From positions 18,166,001 to 18,230,000 of the forward strand of contig NC_079884.1 of the NCBI RefSeq assembly GCF_029227915.1: 64,000 bases of DNA. Reading direction: 5' to 3'. The number at the start of each line of letters is the position of its first letter. Positions within the stretch are counted from its first letter, which is position 1. The notes below the pieces were generated by a model. The model was not told where the DNA came from. It did not search any database and saw only the letters and a program-made list of their open reading frames with translations. A program made the position numbers and the translations under genes. Below are positions 47,901-57,761 of this stretch, piece after piece. The stretch is from Hydractinia symbiolongicarpus (taxonomy: Eukaryota; Cnidaria; Hydrozoa; Anthoathecata; Hydractiniidae).

Positions 47901-49221
47901 ACTTTATGTTTGAGAAAGAAAACTTAATATTCAGTCTGATTGTAATTCTTTTCCCGGAATCCAACAGTTGGTGATCTGGTTTCGAATGCCTTTTGTTTGT
48001 GTGACAATAGTTGTTGTGGCAACAATGTTATGAAATTAAATGAAATTATAACGATATTTATAACAAATTATAAGTATATTGTAGTAATTATAAGTATATT
48101 GTAGAAAAATTATAACTGTATTATAGAATACATTTAATGATATTAATGATATTGCAATGCTAAAACACAACTCAGTAAATAAAAATAAAATTCATAAATA
48201 ATTAATTAGTTCTGCTGAATATAGTTTTAAGGGGTTCGATGCAAAATCAAAATAAACAAAACTGCGCATGCTCAGATACAATTCACTGTCGAATTCGCCG
48301 CTCAATTCGCTTCGTGAAAATCCCCCTTTAGTCTACGTGCTTGAAAAATTCTACAGAAAGAAATGACGTAACATCAAAGATGGCGCATTATAAGACGATC
48401 TTTAGTATGCTACACTGCACGAGCTTTAACTTTCGATAGCATATAAACTTTAAAATAAAGTGTTGTTCATTGGATAATAAAACAATCTGTTGCACTGTTA
48501 GGATTCTTATTGGCTTAAAACTCATTTTAGCCTCGTTCTCAGAAAAAATCTTTAGCCTGGGTAAGTTTCGGGCATCCAGCCTAGCTGCCTTGTCTCTATC
48601 TATCTATCTCTCTATCTCCTCAGGCGATTTTAAAGATTCTGCCTTCGCTGGCGGAAATCAATAATACATGTTGCAAAACTGTTGGTCAATATAGGGCGCT
48701 ATTTGTGGTGGCTTAGATTTTAATACTATTTGCGCCCCTTTCAACTTTTCGTTACCACTATGTCAGACCGCAGCCTATACCAAATCCCACATTCCTACAA
48801 ATTTGTGAAAAAAATATACAGACCATGGGTGTAAATTTGCGGACGAGATTTTTAAATTTTAGTTGTGAAAAAAAAGTTTCGGACCACGTGCAGAGAAGTT
48901 TTAAGTGCAGAAGAGAAGTGTCAAAATACAGAAGAAAAGTGTGAGAATACAGAAGAAAACTGTTTGAATCGTAAAAGAGGAGTGCTTTTAAATTGGAAGA
49001 GAAGTGAGCCATAGGGACCATCGTAGTATTCAACTTTACTATGAATTTTTTATGTATCTAAAAAACTTTAAATGATTATGCGCAATAAAGTGTACTGAAA
49101 ATAGTTTTATGATAGCAAAACAAAAAACAAATAGTCCCAAAGTTTTTCTTTGTTTACCTACTTTCGCATGTTGTTAAATTGTTGAAAATTATTTTCTCTA
49201 CGACGTTGTTCTACTGGAATA
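47901..49221. other. Probable BEL LTR remainder and non-coding flank
   Basis: Includes a (TCTA)n microsatellite near 48596-48620 and a 20-bp-scale direct repeat of ATACAGAAGAAAAGTGTG-like words at 48890-49010. The minus-strand ORF 48758-49033 is generated by that repeat. No gene supported. Confidence 0.4.
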
Positions 49222-49583
49222 CACCTTTACGATAATTCGGGAAAAACTAACACTCCATCGCAGCTTATTTTGCGATCGGAGGAGGTGTAAACATCACACT
49301 TATATAAGAGTTTATTAATGAGAAAACACGTTTTTTCGTGATAACTTTTCTTGCCGCGTTTTGTTTTTAATGAAAAGTACACATAAGTTGTATGTTATTA
49401 TTATTAACGTTTCCTGAAAATTTGAAAGAAATTGATACGACGGAAGTTAAAAAAACTGGAGAAAACACGCTTTCGTCTCTAACAAACTCTCATAAAAACA
49501 CGATTTTTACCTCCTTTTTTCCGATATTGTATAACGATGGAGAGCCGTAGGAACGCATGTACAATTGAATTATCGTAAAGGTG
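49222..49583. mobile_element. Tc1/mariner-like MITE, 362 bp
   Basis: TA at 49220-49221 and 49584-49585 flank CACCTTTACGATAATTC and its inverted copy GAATTATCGTAAAGGTG. Internal words are also mirrored (CTCCATCG / CGATGGAG), making a long imperfect foldback. There is no ORF. TA duplication fits Tc1/mariner. Confidence 0.7.
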
Positions 49584-49585
49584 TA

Positions 49586-50322
49586 TTTAACTTTTTTCTT
49601 CATTGCTCAAGTCTCGCGATAAATTATAATCTCTCTTGGGCCAAGAAGAACTAAGAAGTGAGTGCAGCCTCACTAGTCCTGGCTGAGCTATGTACACCGT
49701 CTGACATCACAAATCAACGAAACAAGTTGGTTTTTGTTCGATAAGGGCGACGGCCATTATATAATTATGGCCTTTTAGGCACAAAATTGGACACAATAAA
49801 ATGCAAAAATTTAAAAATAATTATGTCATGTTGTTTTCGTGATATATAGTTGTTTTCGTTAGTTCTCCTTCAACCAGGTATCACTTTTTTATAATTATAA
49901 TGATAATAAACGCCTACGCTCGGACTTTACAGACGCCGTTTAAAACTATTGAAAAGACGTTATTGGAAAAAGGCCCTGATTTCTATATTTTCAATTATTA
50001 TCGCAAAAAAATAATAGGAATAATTTTTTTTGCGATAAGGACCAGTTCATACCTGCGTTGTGTAGAGATGTTTGAAGAGGAATAAGTATTAAGTTGTTAC
50101 ACCTGTGGTGCTTTGCATAGAAATGTTTTTTATCTCAACCTTAAGGTTTCAATAACGCCAGTTTAAAAGAAGATATATCAAAACACATGCAATCGTTGAT
50201 TTGATAACAAAAGTTTTTTTTTTTTTGTTTTTTAAAAGAAGAAAATTATTTTTAGTTGGCATAATTTGAGATCAATTTTTTTTTCTCATCATGGCTTATG
50301 ATTAAAGTCTGAGAAAAAAACA
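49586..50322. other. Upstream region of the receptor-like gene
   Basis: AT-rich, no gene recognised. It presumably contains the promoter and 5' UTR of the downstream gene, but no clear TATA box or initiator could be singled out. Confidence 0.35.
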
Positions 50323-52042
50323 ATGAAAAGGTCGTTCTTAATTTTACAAACTTTACTTTGTTTTGTTCATTCCGAACCAACACTTGTTTATGACTCTGTA
50401 TTTACAGAAGATATAAAGCACATAGAAACCTCGTCGCAATATTTAAATTTTAACTTTATTCCGTCAAACAAGATTAATAATCTGCAGAATGTGTCCAGCG
50501 GTAATCTACAGAACAAAGTGATCTTTTCGTTTACAGCTGCGAAAATGAGAGTTTTAGACGAACTGGTTTCAAGTACAAATGGAAGTTATTACGGTTTCTC
50601 AAGATCTCTTCAAAAGCTGGTATTGGTTACTTTTTGTTGACACTTTTATCTCTGTAGTTTCCAGGTCCTATCCCACGTTTTTTAGTCTGATGTCAAATCT
50701 TTGAGCGCTATATCTAATGAATGTTTGTGTTGCTGTTAAATAGCCCTGGGAATTGGATGTGCCAGGGTTCGTTTAATTTCAAAAGGTGTAAGATATATTA
50801 CAATCGTAAAAATGTCGCCCTTTGTAGTTGTGCGATAAAAAACAAACAAAAATATAAAAAGCAAGGTTGCTTAGAGCTTAAGAATGATATTTTTCTACTT
50901 GTTTTTTTTTACAGAAAGCAGTTACCCACCACTCCCCGTACGAACAATGTGTGGAACAAACCTTCATACATCGTCAAGCTGTCATTTCGCTTATATACAG
51001 CCTGTCGGTAAAAGGAGTTGCTGTGGTTTCAGACTACAGCTTTTGCTCTGTAAGATTTCTGCATCCTCTTGTGGACGAATTAAGAACAACCGAGAAGAAC
51101 AAAAAAGTCACATTCAACATTCAAAGTCTCATCTATAATCCGCATAATATGAAACAGCTGAAGGCATTCTTCTACCAATTAAAAATAGATAAAATTCCGT
51201 TAATCGTGTTATTGGTCCGGCAAGAATATGTACCAGCCATTTTTAAAATGGCAGAATTTCTTGGTTTAACTGAAGCTGATCAAATCTGGTTGATACCTCA
51301 TTTTTATGATGGCATTGTTTCAAGCATTTCACCAGCAAAAGTTTTGACATTTGAAAAAGTTGAGAATGGAGAAAAAATGTATAACAATTTAAAAACAACA
51401 ATCCCTGAGCTGGTAAAGGAATATTTAGACGCAAAAATAGATTGTAACAAGTAAGTTCTTGTTCGGTTATTATAAATAGTCTAGTAAAGAAACATTTACA
51501 AATTAGCAAAATCTTGTGCCTCCATTCCATCGTGGTGTGTTTACTTTAGTTACGTTAAACTTGCCTTTTTCGCAAAAAAATTTTTTTTAGACATATAAAG
51601 AAATGTGCTTTGCGAGGGTTTTTTTCCAAAATTTTACTCTTCGAAAAACAGTCCTCTCAAAAGTTACTTCCGCCATATATTAAAACTTTTTAGTGTGTTT
51701 AAAAGTAGGAAACAACATTTGGAATAGCTAAGGTGGGAAAAATGACGCTGAATCTCAAACACTTTTGATTAGGTCATTTTATTGTTCCTTTCTCATGTGG
51801 TCAATATTGGGAAATTTTTTGTTTTAAGCACGAATGACCTCTCACTCACCCGAACAAATATAATCAAATCTTGTATTTTTTAAGAGGGTCAGGTGTGACC
51901 ACGCCGCCTTTGTGCTCATTGGTCGATTGTAATTCGAGGTTTACTAATTAAATAGGTACACCAAGTTTTATGCTTGTTTCAGGATGGGCATGAAATGTCA
52001 TGCTAGCAACGATATCACAAACTTATATCACAATATATTTTG
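50323..52042 (+). CDS. Ligand-binding receptor ectodomain (iGluR/NMDA-like), 5' exons
   Basis: Three exons: 50323-50619 (99 codons, signal peptide MKRSFLILQTLLCFVHS); intron with GTATTG...TTTTTACAG; 50915-51450 (phase 0 entry, donor GTAAGT); and 51983-52042 (acceptor TTGTTTCAG, 60 nt, phase 2 in and out, donor GTAATT). The joined frame stays open for 297 codons. Exon 2 shows the layout of a bilobed periplasmic-binding-like (ANF receptor) domain: YEQCVEQTF, LSVKGVAVVSDYSFC, LKAFFYQLKIDKIPLIVLLV, MAEFLGLTEADQIWLIPHF, matching the amino-terminal domain of ionotropic glutamate receptors. Exon 3 adds DCNKMGMKCHASN, resembling the conserved Cys pair region after that domain. The gate and pore exons are not in the window; the next exon lies beyond, or was lost to, the Polinton at 52.2 kb. 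The receptor subtype is uncertain. Confidence 0.55.
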
Positions 52043-52197
52043 GTAATTATTACAAGCCATAGAAATTGTTTTTGCGCGTAAGTTTTGATTTGTAAATGAC
52101 TCCTCCTTAATCATAAATGATAGAATTAATATTTGAAACAATTCTGAAGGTGAGTTATGCCCTCAATTACTAGAGATAGGAAAATGCGGATGTTAGG

Positions 52198-52349
52198 ACA
52201 AAATCCCTTAGCACTTTACCATTTTACGTCAGAAGAATAGATCATATCCGTTGAATCAACGATAGAAGAGTCCACAAAATCCCTTAGCACTTTACCATTT
52301 TACGTCAGAAGAATAGATCATATCCGTTAAATCAACGATAGAAGAGTCC
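52198..52349. repeat. Two-copy 76-bp direct repeat at the Polinton left side
   Basis: ACAAAATCCCTTAGCACTTT begins copies at 52198 and 52274. They differ at very few positions (for example CGTTGAATCAACG in copy 1 versus CGTTAAATCAACG in copy 2; the former is a short palindrome). Subterminal tandem repeats are common in Polinton ends, so this may be part of the TIR. Confidence 0.8.
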
Positions 52350-52385
52350 CCAATCCCCCCTGGGCCCCCCACCCCCCCAACCCCC
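52348..52385 (-). other. G-quadruplex-capable G-run cluster
   Basis: The plus strand shows CCCC, CCCCCC, CCCCCC, CCCCCCC and CCCCC separated by 2-4 nt (one spacer is TGGG). The minus strand therefore carries five G-runs of 4-7 with short loops. It sits 16 nt downstream of the polymerase stop codon, between the gene and the 76-bp repeat. Confidence 0.75.
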
Positions 52386-52401
52386 ATTACAGTGATAGGA
52401 T

Positions 52402-55400
52402 TCAATTGTGTCTATAATGGCCTCTAGCGTACGTGGTAATACCATCTACTATTATTCTTTTGTCATCATCTGCATTTAGAGCGAGTTTGTTTGTTTTTAC
52501 CGTGTGAATATCATGCTTAATGGATCGAAAGGTAATCTGTTCTCTGTAAATATTCACACCATCGAACAAGCATCTCTTATAATCATCAAACCCTACGGTC
52601 TTTTTCACAACACATTTCTTGACTCCTTTGCACTTCTTGTCTTCTTTTCCGTCTAGCTGTTTATAAGCATAATTCTTCGCTCTTAGAGCGACAAACTCCA
52701 TCATTACCTTACCACCTAACTCATCCTTCATCAGACCTATAATCTTTTTATTCAAACCCAATGGTAGAGGTCTACCATCTCTCCTATCGTACCCCGAAGT
52801 GTCAAATCTCGTCGGCACATCATCAGCGATATCTTTATAGAAGTCGTTGGTTTTGATGTGGTACACGAATGAATCTGTATCCATGTAGCAAAGCTTTACA
52901 TCCCCACCATATTTTGGTCTCATGTAATCATAGTGAAACTCATACATAACTATCTTCGATAGATGGAGGATCGCCGGTCCTAGGTAGATTGGCTTGTTCA
53001 GTTTGATCTTGATCTTAGACATCTCTATGCCCATCAGTGTTTCCGAGAAACAGATAGCACCCTTGAAGTTGGGCTTCATCACCAGCTTCACATATTGTTC
53101 TTTTTTGGTAGCCAAGCGTATGTCTTTGTGTCTACGTCGATTCTCCATAGTTTTACCAAAGACTGAATTGTTCATCAGCTTGAAAAAGTCCTTTTCGAAG
53201 TCATTCGTTGATTTGGTACGCAGATCGGTATTAAAATCGATATAAGGTTAAACCATGCGCTTTGCTTAAACCTAAGTACTCTATGAACCTTCTCAAGAAT
53301 GAGACCGTGCTTCAACGCTTGATCAAGTGCACGGATGTGAATGACATAGTTCTTCTTGTCTGAAAGACACGGTGTCAGCTTTTCGACGCCATTAATCACC
53401 TTCCTCTCAGGCATGAAAGGAAGATCGTTATGTGTATCATGAAGCTCCCGTTGATATCTTGCATCAACCTCAAGGAAGTAACCCTCTTCACCATTTTCCG
53501 CAGCTAACTTTGAAATGAGTTTAGCAGTAAATTTACTAGCATCAATCCACTTGAACCCTCCTGTCGGCAGCTTCTGTATCATAGACCATCCATACAGATT
53601 GTTAGCATCAAGATACTGGAGATAGCTGTCTTCTTCATCCACCTTATATCTAGCGCCCATTTATTTGTTATTGGCCTTAGCGTGTCTATTAAAAGCCTGA
53701 CAGAGACCGCCCCTAATACCCCTCTCTATGAAGAGTAACATATCCATATCGGACAACAAATCTAGCTCAACATCTGTCTTTTTCAGACAGGCCTGCCAGG
53801 CTAATCCCGGAGCCGTGTAAAAATGTGAAGGATCCAGTTTATAGTTTGTCAAGCATGTTTCCCTAAAAGTCTCAAAAACATCAGAAAGCAATAGAACGTC
53901 TGTCTTGAGATAGATATCATGATAAGCACCCATATTTTCAACTTCCATGTCCTTCCACACCTTCTGGGCATGCGCATAATCGGCATCACTGATACCATTC
54001 ATGTTCAACTTGCTATAAAAGTCATCTTTCAACGGAAGCGTAGTTTCATTAAACCTATCGAATGAATCAACATATTCATATGGGTATACACCCTTTCTTC
54101 TCATTATTTTAAACTGCTCATCATCATTGAAGAATTTTCGAAGATTTTTACACTGATCATCAGATAGATTGTTTACCAACGAATTCCAGCCGCTTGCCAT
54201 AAATCTGAATGAGTCTATGAATCTCAGCTGTATCTTTTTGTCTTTGTCTTTGGTCTCCCCATTTTTGCCAATGTATTCACCAACCTTAACATCCGTCGAG
54301 AAACCGATATACTTCTCCTTATTCTCGACAATGACGCTTATACCTTCCTCTCCATGCTGTTTAGCAAGCTCTTTGATGAATAGATGTGCGTCATATCCGC
54401 TAAGATTATTGAAGACAACTGGAATATAATTGGGTACCTTATATCGGAGATTACATTCTCGATGGGCAGCCCCGAGAAACTTATCGGTGAAATGGCAGTG
54501 ATCCCTAACCTTGATGTCATCCTTGTCATCAAATTCTTCCATGCAAATGTGGCACACCCCGGCTCTCTTGAAACCGTCACGCTCCTCCTCCGTCAGTGGA
54601 TCCATTGCTTTCTGAGGAAACATGTTATATAACCTTTTCAACTCAGAAACTACATGATCTACAAAGCGCGGAACACAGTCCTCACCGCGGTAAAGCTTCA
54701 GAGGGTCCGCACTTCACCATGAGCATATTTGCTATAGCAACAGAAACCCGTGGGGAACATGTTTACCAACTTTATCGGTGGATGATCCGCATTTTCTCTC
54801 TTCTTCGGGCAACTCTTTTGTGAAAGCTTCGAAATCGGCATACATGATAAATGGAGCTTTGAGCTGAAACTTACCATCAGTAAAGGTTAAGGTGCTACCC
54901 TCCTCAGGGAGTTGAATCTTAGCGGCATCGTTATTCTTGCAATACTCAAAGTGCTCATCCCTTTTCTGTTCGCTTAAGAATCCATTTAGACAATTCAAGC
55001 AATAATACTCCCTATTTTTGTGCTTCGAGTTGGCCTTGCTCAGGACACCGCTCAAGTTCTTAACGGTGATATAATGTTCTTATCCCCCTCACACAGTAAA
55101 AACAAAACAACCGTCTCCTAACGATCCAGATGCATCGACTTGCGACACATGTAGATACCTTCTCTCCCATCCTTTGTCAAAACATGCACCACGACATCGG
55201 GGTTCCTTCTCTCAAACAAATCTATTTTATTTAGCGCCATTGGGAAAGTTAGACCATCCCAATTATACTTGCCTTCAAACTTCTTAAGAATTGAGATACG
55301 CTCAGGATGATTATTGATCAGATTGTGGTTAAGCGCAGCGATAATAGCCCATATGAAACATTCATCATCATCCTCGTTATGAGGGTTAATCACAGATCGC

Positions 55401-56331
55401 TTTCCACTGAAGTTCTTGGGTAGCGGCAAGTAAGAACTACCTCTGGTTAATTTCAGTTTATGAAAGTCCACATGCATATGTAGGATCCTTTCGATTGTGA
55501 ACCCGCTGGCGGGTAGAGCAGGGTTTTCAATCTGCTCGATTATCTTATTACACATCCGATCGAAAACATCGGAAATGTCATCGTGGGCGTGAAGTATCTC
55601 CATATAGCTATTGAACGCTTTATCGACATACATTACTACGGATTCAGGATTAGATAAATCCTCATTGGATAAATAATCCCTTACCCACCTGACCCACAAG
55701 GTCGCCTGAGTCTTCAATGACTTCTTCTGCCCGAGCACGTCACTCATCACCCTCTTGACTACATGCTCGACCTTTTTCAAAAATAACCTGACATTCTTCT
55801 TACCATCCGAGTTTATCTTGAAGCGTTTGTATAAACCTACAAACGCTTCTTCAATAGGAGTATAGGGGTTTTCCTCTTTCACCTTTTTCTCCTCTTTCTC
55901 TCCACTGCCCTTTTTATACAAACCCATGATCTTATCCTTCATGGTTTTGAAAGCTTTTGTTGTTTTATCCTTAATAGCCTTAGGTACATGATTTATCAAC
56001 CATTTCCTCCATTCATTCAACACTTACTTTTCACAATAGGTCTGGTTTTAATCATTTCTTGCAGCTCAAACAAATCCATGTCTTGTTGGCTAGTACCGGA
56101 TCTCGAGGGTCTCGGTGCTGGTACGGGTCTAGGCATCGGTATTGGTCTATTTGGTCTCGGCGCTGGTACTGGTCTGGTGGGTCTCGGCACGGGTAACGGT
56201 CTAACCGGTGCTGAAACGGTAGTGGTTGTCAATAATTCGATCAGCTCAGTCTTTCTGAGCCTTGAGTATCCATGTAGACCGCGTTCTCTAGCGAGATCCC
56301 TTAATTCGGAAACTGTATTTCTCGAAGTCAT
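52402..56331 (-). pseudogene. SAP-domain/DNA polymerase B fusion, broken
   Basis: The Polinton replicative polymerase. From 56331: a SAP DNA-binding motif (SELRDLARERGLHGY, LRKTELIELL), a Pro/Arg-rich linker, then a frame change near 56020 into a ~300-residue N-terminal region with DDDECFIWAIIAALNH. A shift near 55060-55120 leads to a C2H2-like finger (CLNCLNGF) and exonuclease motif I (YADFEAF, ~54836). A second Cys/His cluster (CHICMEEF, DHCHFTD) precedes Exo II (NNLSGYDAH, ~54392) and Exo III (YLKTDVLLL, ~53900). Polymerase motif A is DANNLYGWSM (~53609), motif B NNSVFGKTM (~53170) and motif C MDTDSF (~52881). Breaks: shifts near 56020, 55060-55120, 54745, 54700 and 53250, and an in-frame TAA at 53661-53663. 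All catalytic motifs survive in sequence, but no single protein can be made. Confidence 0.9.
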
Positions 56332-56390
56332 ATCGGGATGTGATATACTATATGTGGACCTTTAATATGGTTTTATACAATCGTGAAACC
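56332..56390 (-). promoter_or_regulatory. SAP-polymerase upstream module (copy A)
   Basis: Read on the minus strand: TTTCACGATTG, TATAAAAC, CCATATTAAAGGTCCA, then GTATATCACA and the ATG at 56331. The TATA box (56371-56377) is 40 bp from the ATG. The same sequence order, with the same 40-bp spacing, occurs at 57044-57100, so the module was duplicated together with the SAP coding part. Confidence 0.65.
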
Positions 56391-56403
56391 AAAAAAAGAT
56401 TTA

Positions 56404-56427
56404 TTTGTTACTCGCGTGAGTAACAAA
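56404..56427 (-). terminator. 3' hairpin, TTTGTTACTC arms
   Basis: Perfect 10-bp inverted repeat TTTGTTACTC / GAGTAACAAA with a 4-nt loop, starting 24 nt downstream of the SAP-RING stop codon (56451) in its direction of transcription. The arms are shared with the hairpins at 57315 and 62408. Probable transcript 3'-end signal, by analogy with palindromic polyadenylation sites of giant viruses and virophages. Confidence 0.55.
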
Positions 56428-56450
56428 AAAAACAATCTGACCCCAACAAA

Positions 56451-56861
56451 TCAATTATATTGTCTAATGACAAGATCGATGGATGCGCGACATATGAGAC
56501 ATTTATCTCCCCCCGATTTCAATATAGATGCGCACAATAAACAGCAGCAAAAATGCCCGGTGTTCCCATGAACAATAGTTGCTTTCTTTCGTTTCGAATA
56601 GCAAATTATGCATTTTTCCGATTCATCCAAGGTATCAATGTCATAGTCCAGGATAGCCGGCTGATGCGGCTCAACATTATCCTTATCGATTGAATCCATG
56701 GGTATCGGTGCTGATCCATTTGGTCTCGGCACGGGTACCGGTGCTGACACGGTAGTGGTTCTCAATAATTGGATCAGCTCAGCCTTTCTGAGCCTTGAGT
56801 AGCCACGTAGACCGCGTTCTCTAGCGAGATCCCTTAATTCGGAAACCGTTCTCAAAGTCAT
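56451..56861 (-). CDS. SAP + MDM2-type RING protein
   Basis: 136 residues, intact. Residues 5-33 are a SAP motif (SELRDLARERGLRGY, LRKAELIQLL) almost identical to that of the polymerase fusion. A Pro-rich then acidic linker follows (to ~82), then a RING with ligands C84, C87, H98, H103, C107, C110, C121 and C124. The C2H2C4 ligand order and all spacings (3, 11, 5, 4, 3, 11, 3) equal those of the MDM2 RING, as do the words IVHG and TGH and the extreme C-terminal position with a terminal RQYN. A RING of this type normally dimerises and acts as an E3 ubiquitin ligase; SAP would target it to DNA or chromatin. Substrate unknown. The ATG overlaps the stop of the preceding small SAP ORF by 4 nt (ATGA). 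Confidence 0.85.
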   Translation of the reverse strand: MTLRTVSELRDLARERGLRGYSRLRKAELIQLLRTTTVSAPVPVPRPNGSAPIPMDSIDKDNVEPHQPAILDYDIDTLDESEKCIICYSKRKKATIVHGNTGHFCCCLLCASILKSGGDKCLICRASIDLVIRQYN

Positions 56862-57043
56862 ATTGAGTTCTCCAGTGGGTCTGGGGGTCTGGGTCTAAGT
56901 CTCAATAATTCGATAAGCTCGGACCTTCCGAGCTGCAAGTATCCATGTATGCCAAGGTACCTCGCCCGGGCTCTTAATGAGCGGTCACTGAAAAAATCAT
57001 AGTTAAAAATGTTTTCTCTATTGTATATGATTTCCGAAGTCAT
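56858..57043 (-). CDS. Short SAP-like protein
   Basis: 61 residues: LRARARYLGIHGY and LGRSELIELL form a third SAP copy, followed by a short RPRPPDP linker that ends just as the next SAP ORF starts (4-nt overlap ATGA). It lies directly behind the duplicated TATA module at 57044-57100. It looks like the head of a longer SAP protein whose tail was replaced by the neighbouring SAP-RING unit during duplication, though a genuine small protein is possible. The overlap suggests coupled expression from one transcript. Confidence 0.6.
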   Translation of the reverse strand: MTSEIIYNRENIFNYDFFSDRSLRARARYLGIHGYLQLGRSELIELLRLRPRPPDPLENSI

Positions 57044-57100
57044 ATTGGTTTGTGATATACGATTTATGAACCTTTAAGATAGTTTTATAATCGTGAAATC
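57044..57100 (-). promoter_or_regulatory. SAP upstream module (copy B)
   Basis: Minus-strand order TTTCACGATTATAAAAC, TATCTTAAAGGTTCA, CGTATATCACA, then the ATG at 57043. The TATA box (57083-57089) is 40 bp from the ATG, exactly as in copy A. Confidence 0.65.
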
Positions 57101-57314
57101 GGACTAGGATCGCGAGGGGCTTCGTTCACATAACCACCACCCGAGGTTGCGCTGCCCCACGGTGGTCACCGGAATTTTCCACAGGGTAGTTTGTAGTAAA
57201 CCGCGGTTTATGATACCAACATCGCACCACCATGGATCGTTTCCCGAGGGAAATGCGGGTGGGTACTCCCCCAGGAAAAAAAAATCTGGACGCGAGAGCA
57301 TCACCTTCATAACA

Positions 57315-57338
57315 TTTGTTACCCGAGCGAGTAACAAA
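57315..57338 (-). terminator. 3' hairpin, TTTGTTAC arms
   Basis: TTTGTTAC / GTAACAAA, extended on the minus strand by CG pairs and one U-G wobble (TTTGTTACTC / GGGTAACAAA). It begins 18 nt after the stop of the SAP-like gene ending at 57356. The rest of the 57101-57355 spacer is comparatively GC-rich, with no supported gene although frames are open on both strands. Confidence 0.5.
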
Positions 57339-57355
57339 ATCCGTTCTAGGTCTAA

Positions 57356-57667
57356 TCACCTTTTGGAAGATCTCTTATCGTTATAACGTTTTTGAGATCT
57401 TAGATATGCTTCTCTGTTGTTTACCCTCCAGTTGGAACAGTATCCATACCATTCTTGTCTGGTTTCTAGGTCGATGGTGTAGGATGGATCAATATCATTC
57501 CTCGCAATCACCTCACGCAATTTAGCTTTATTTATTCCATAAATATACTTAATCCCACGGGATTTAGCCACTTCTCTCAACTTTTTGAGTTTAATTAATT
57601 TGTAGTCGGGTATACCACCATCGGTGGTATCACAATGTAGATCAGTTTGAGTAGCCACGTCAGACAT
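57356..57667 (-). CDS. SAP/HeH-like small basic protein
   Basis: 103 residues. An acidic N-terminus (MSDVATQTD) is followed by YKLIKLKKLREVAKSRGI and INKAKLREVIARND, a helix-extension-helix/SAP-like DNA-binding motif. A Tyr/Trp-rich middle (EWYGYCSNW) and a basic tail (RYNDKRSSKR) complete it. Divergently arranged with the integrase, 94 bp apart. Probably a DNA-binding accessory protein; similar SAP/HeH proteins occur in other Polintons. Frame intact. Confidence 0.7.
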   Translation of the reverse strand: MSDVATQTDLHCDTTDGGIPDYKLIKLKKLREVAKSRGIKYIYGINKAKLREVIARNDIDPSYTIDLETRQEWYGYCSNWRVNNREAYLRSQKRYNDKRSSKR

Positions 57668-57761
57668 CTTTATATATAATCAGTAAAAATACTTTTAAGA
57701 ACTTTTTTTCGTGCTACATCATAACAAAAAGGAGATAAATAAAGGTGTGCATAAATAAAAC
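57668..57761. promoter_or_regulatory. Divergent promoter region, SAP-like gene / integrase
   Basis: 94-bp AT-rich spacer between two divergent ATGs. It contains TATATATAA next to the minus-strand gene and GATAAATAAAG and ATAAATAAAAC just before the integrase ATG. No precise elements can be assigned. Confidence 0.45.

Noticed and set aside
55988-56365. 125-codon plus-strand ORF with Gly/Leu repeats
   Set aside because: Antisense shadow of the Pro/Arg-rich linker of the SAP-polymerase gene.
57104-57386. Three overlapping ORFs on both strands in the spacer at 57.1-57.35 kb
   Set aside because: The local sequence is GC-rich and open in several frames; none has a domain, and a 3' hairpin occupies its right end.
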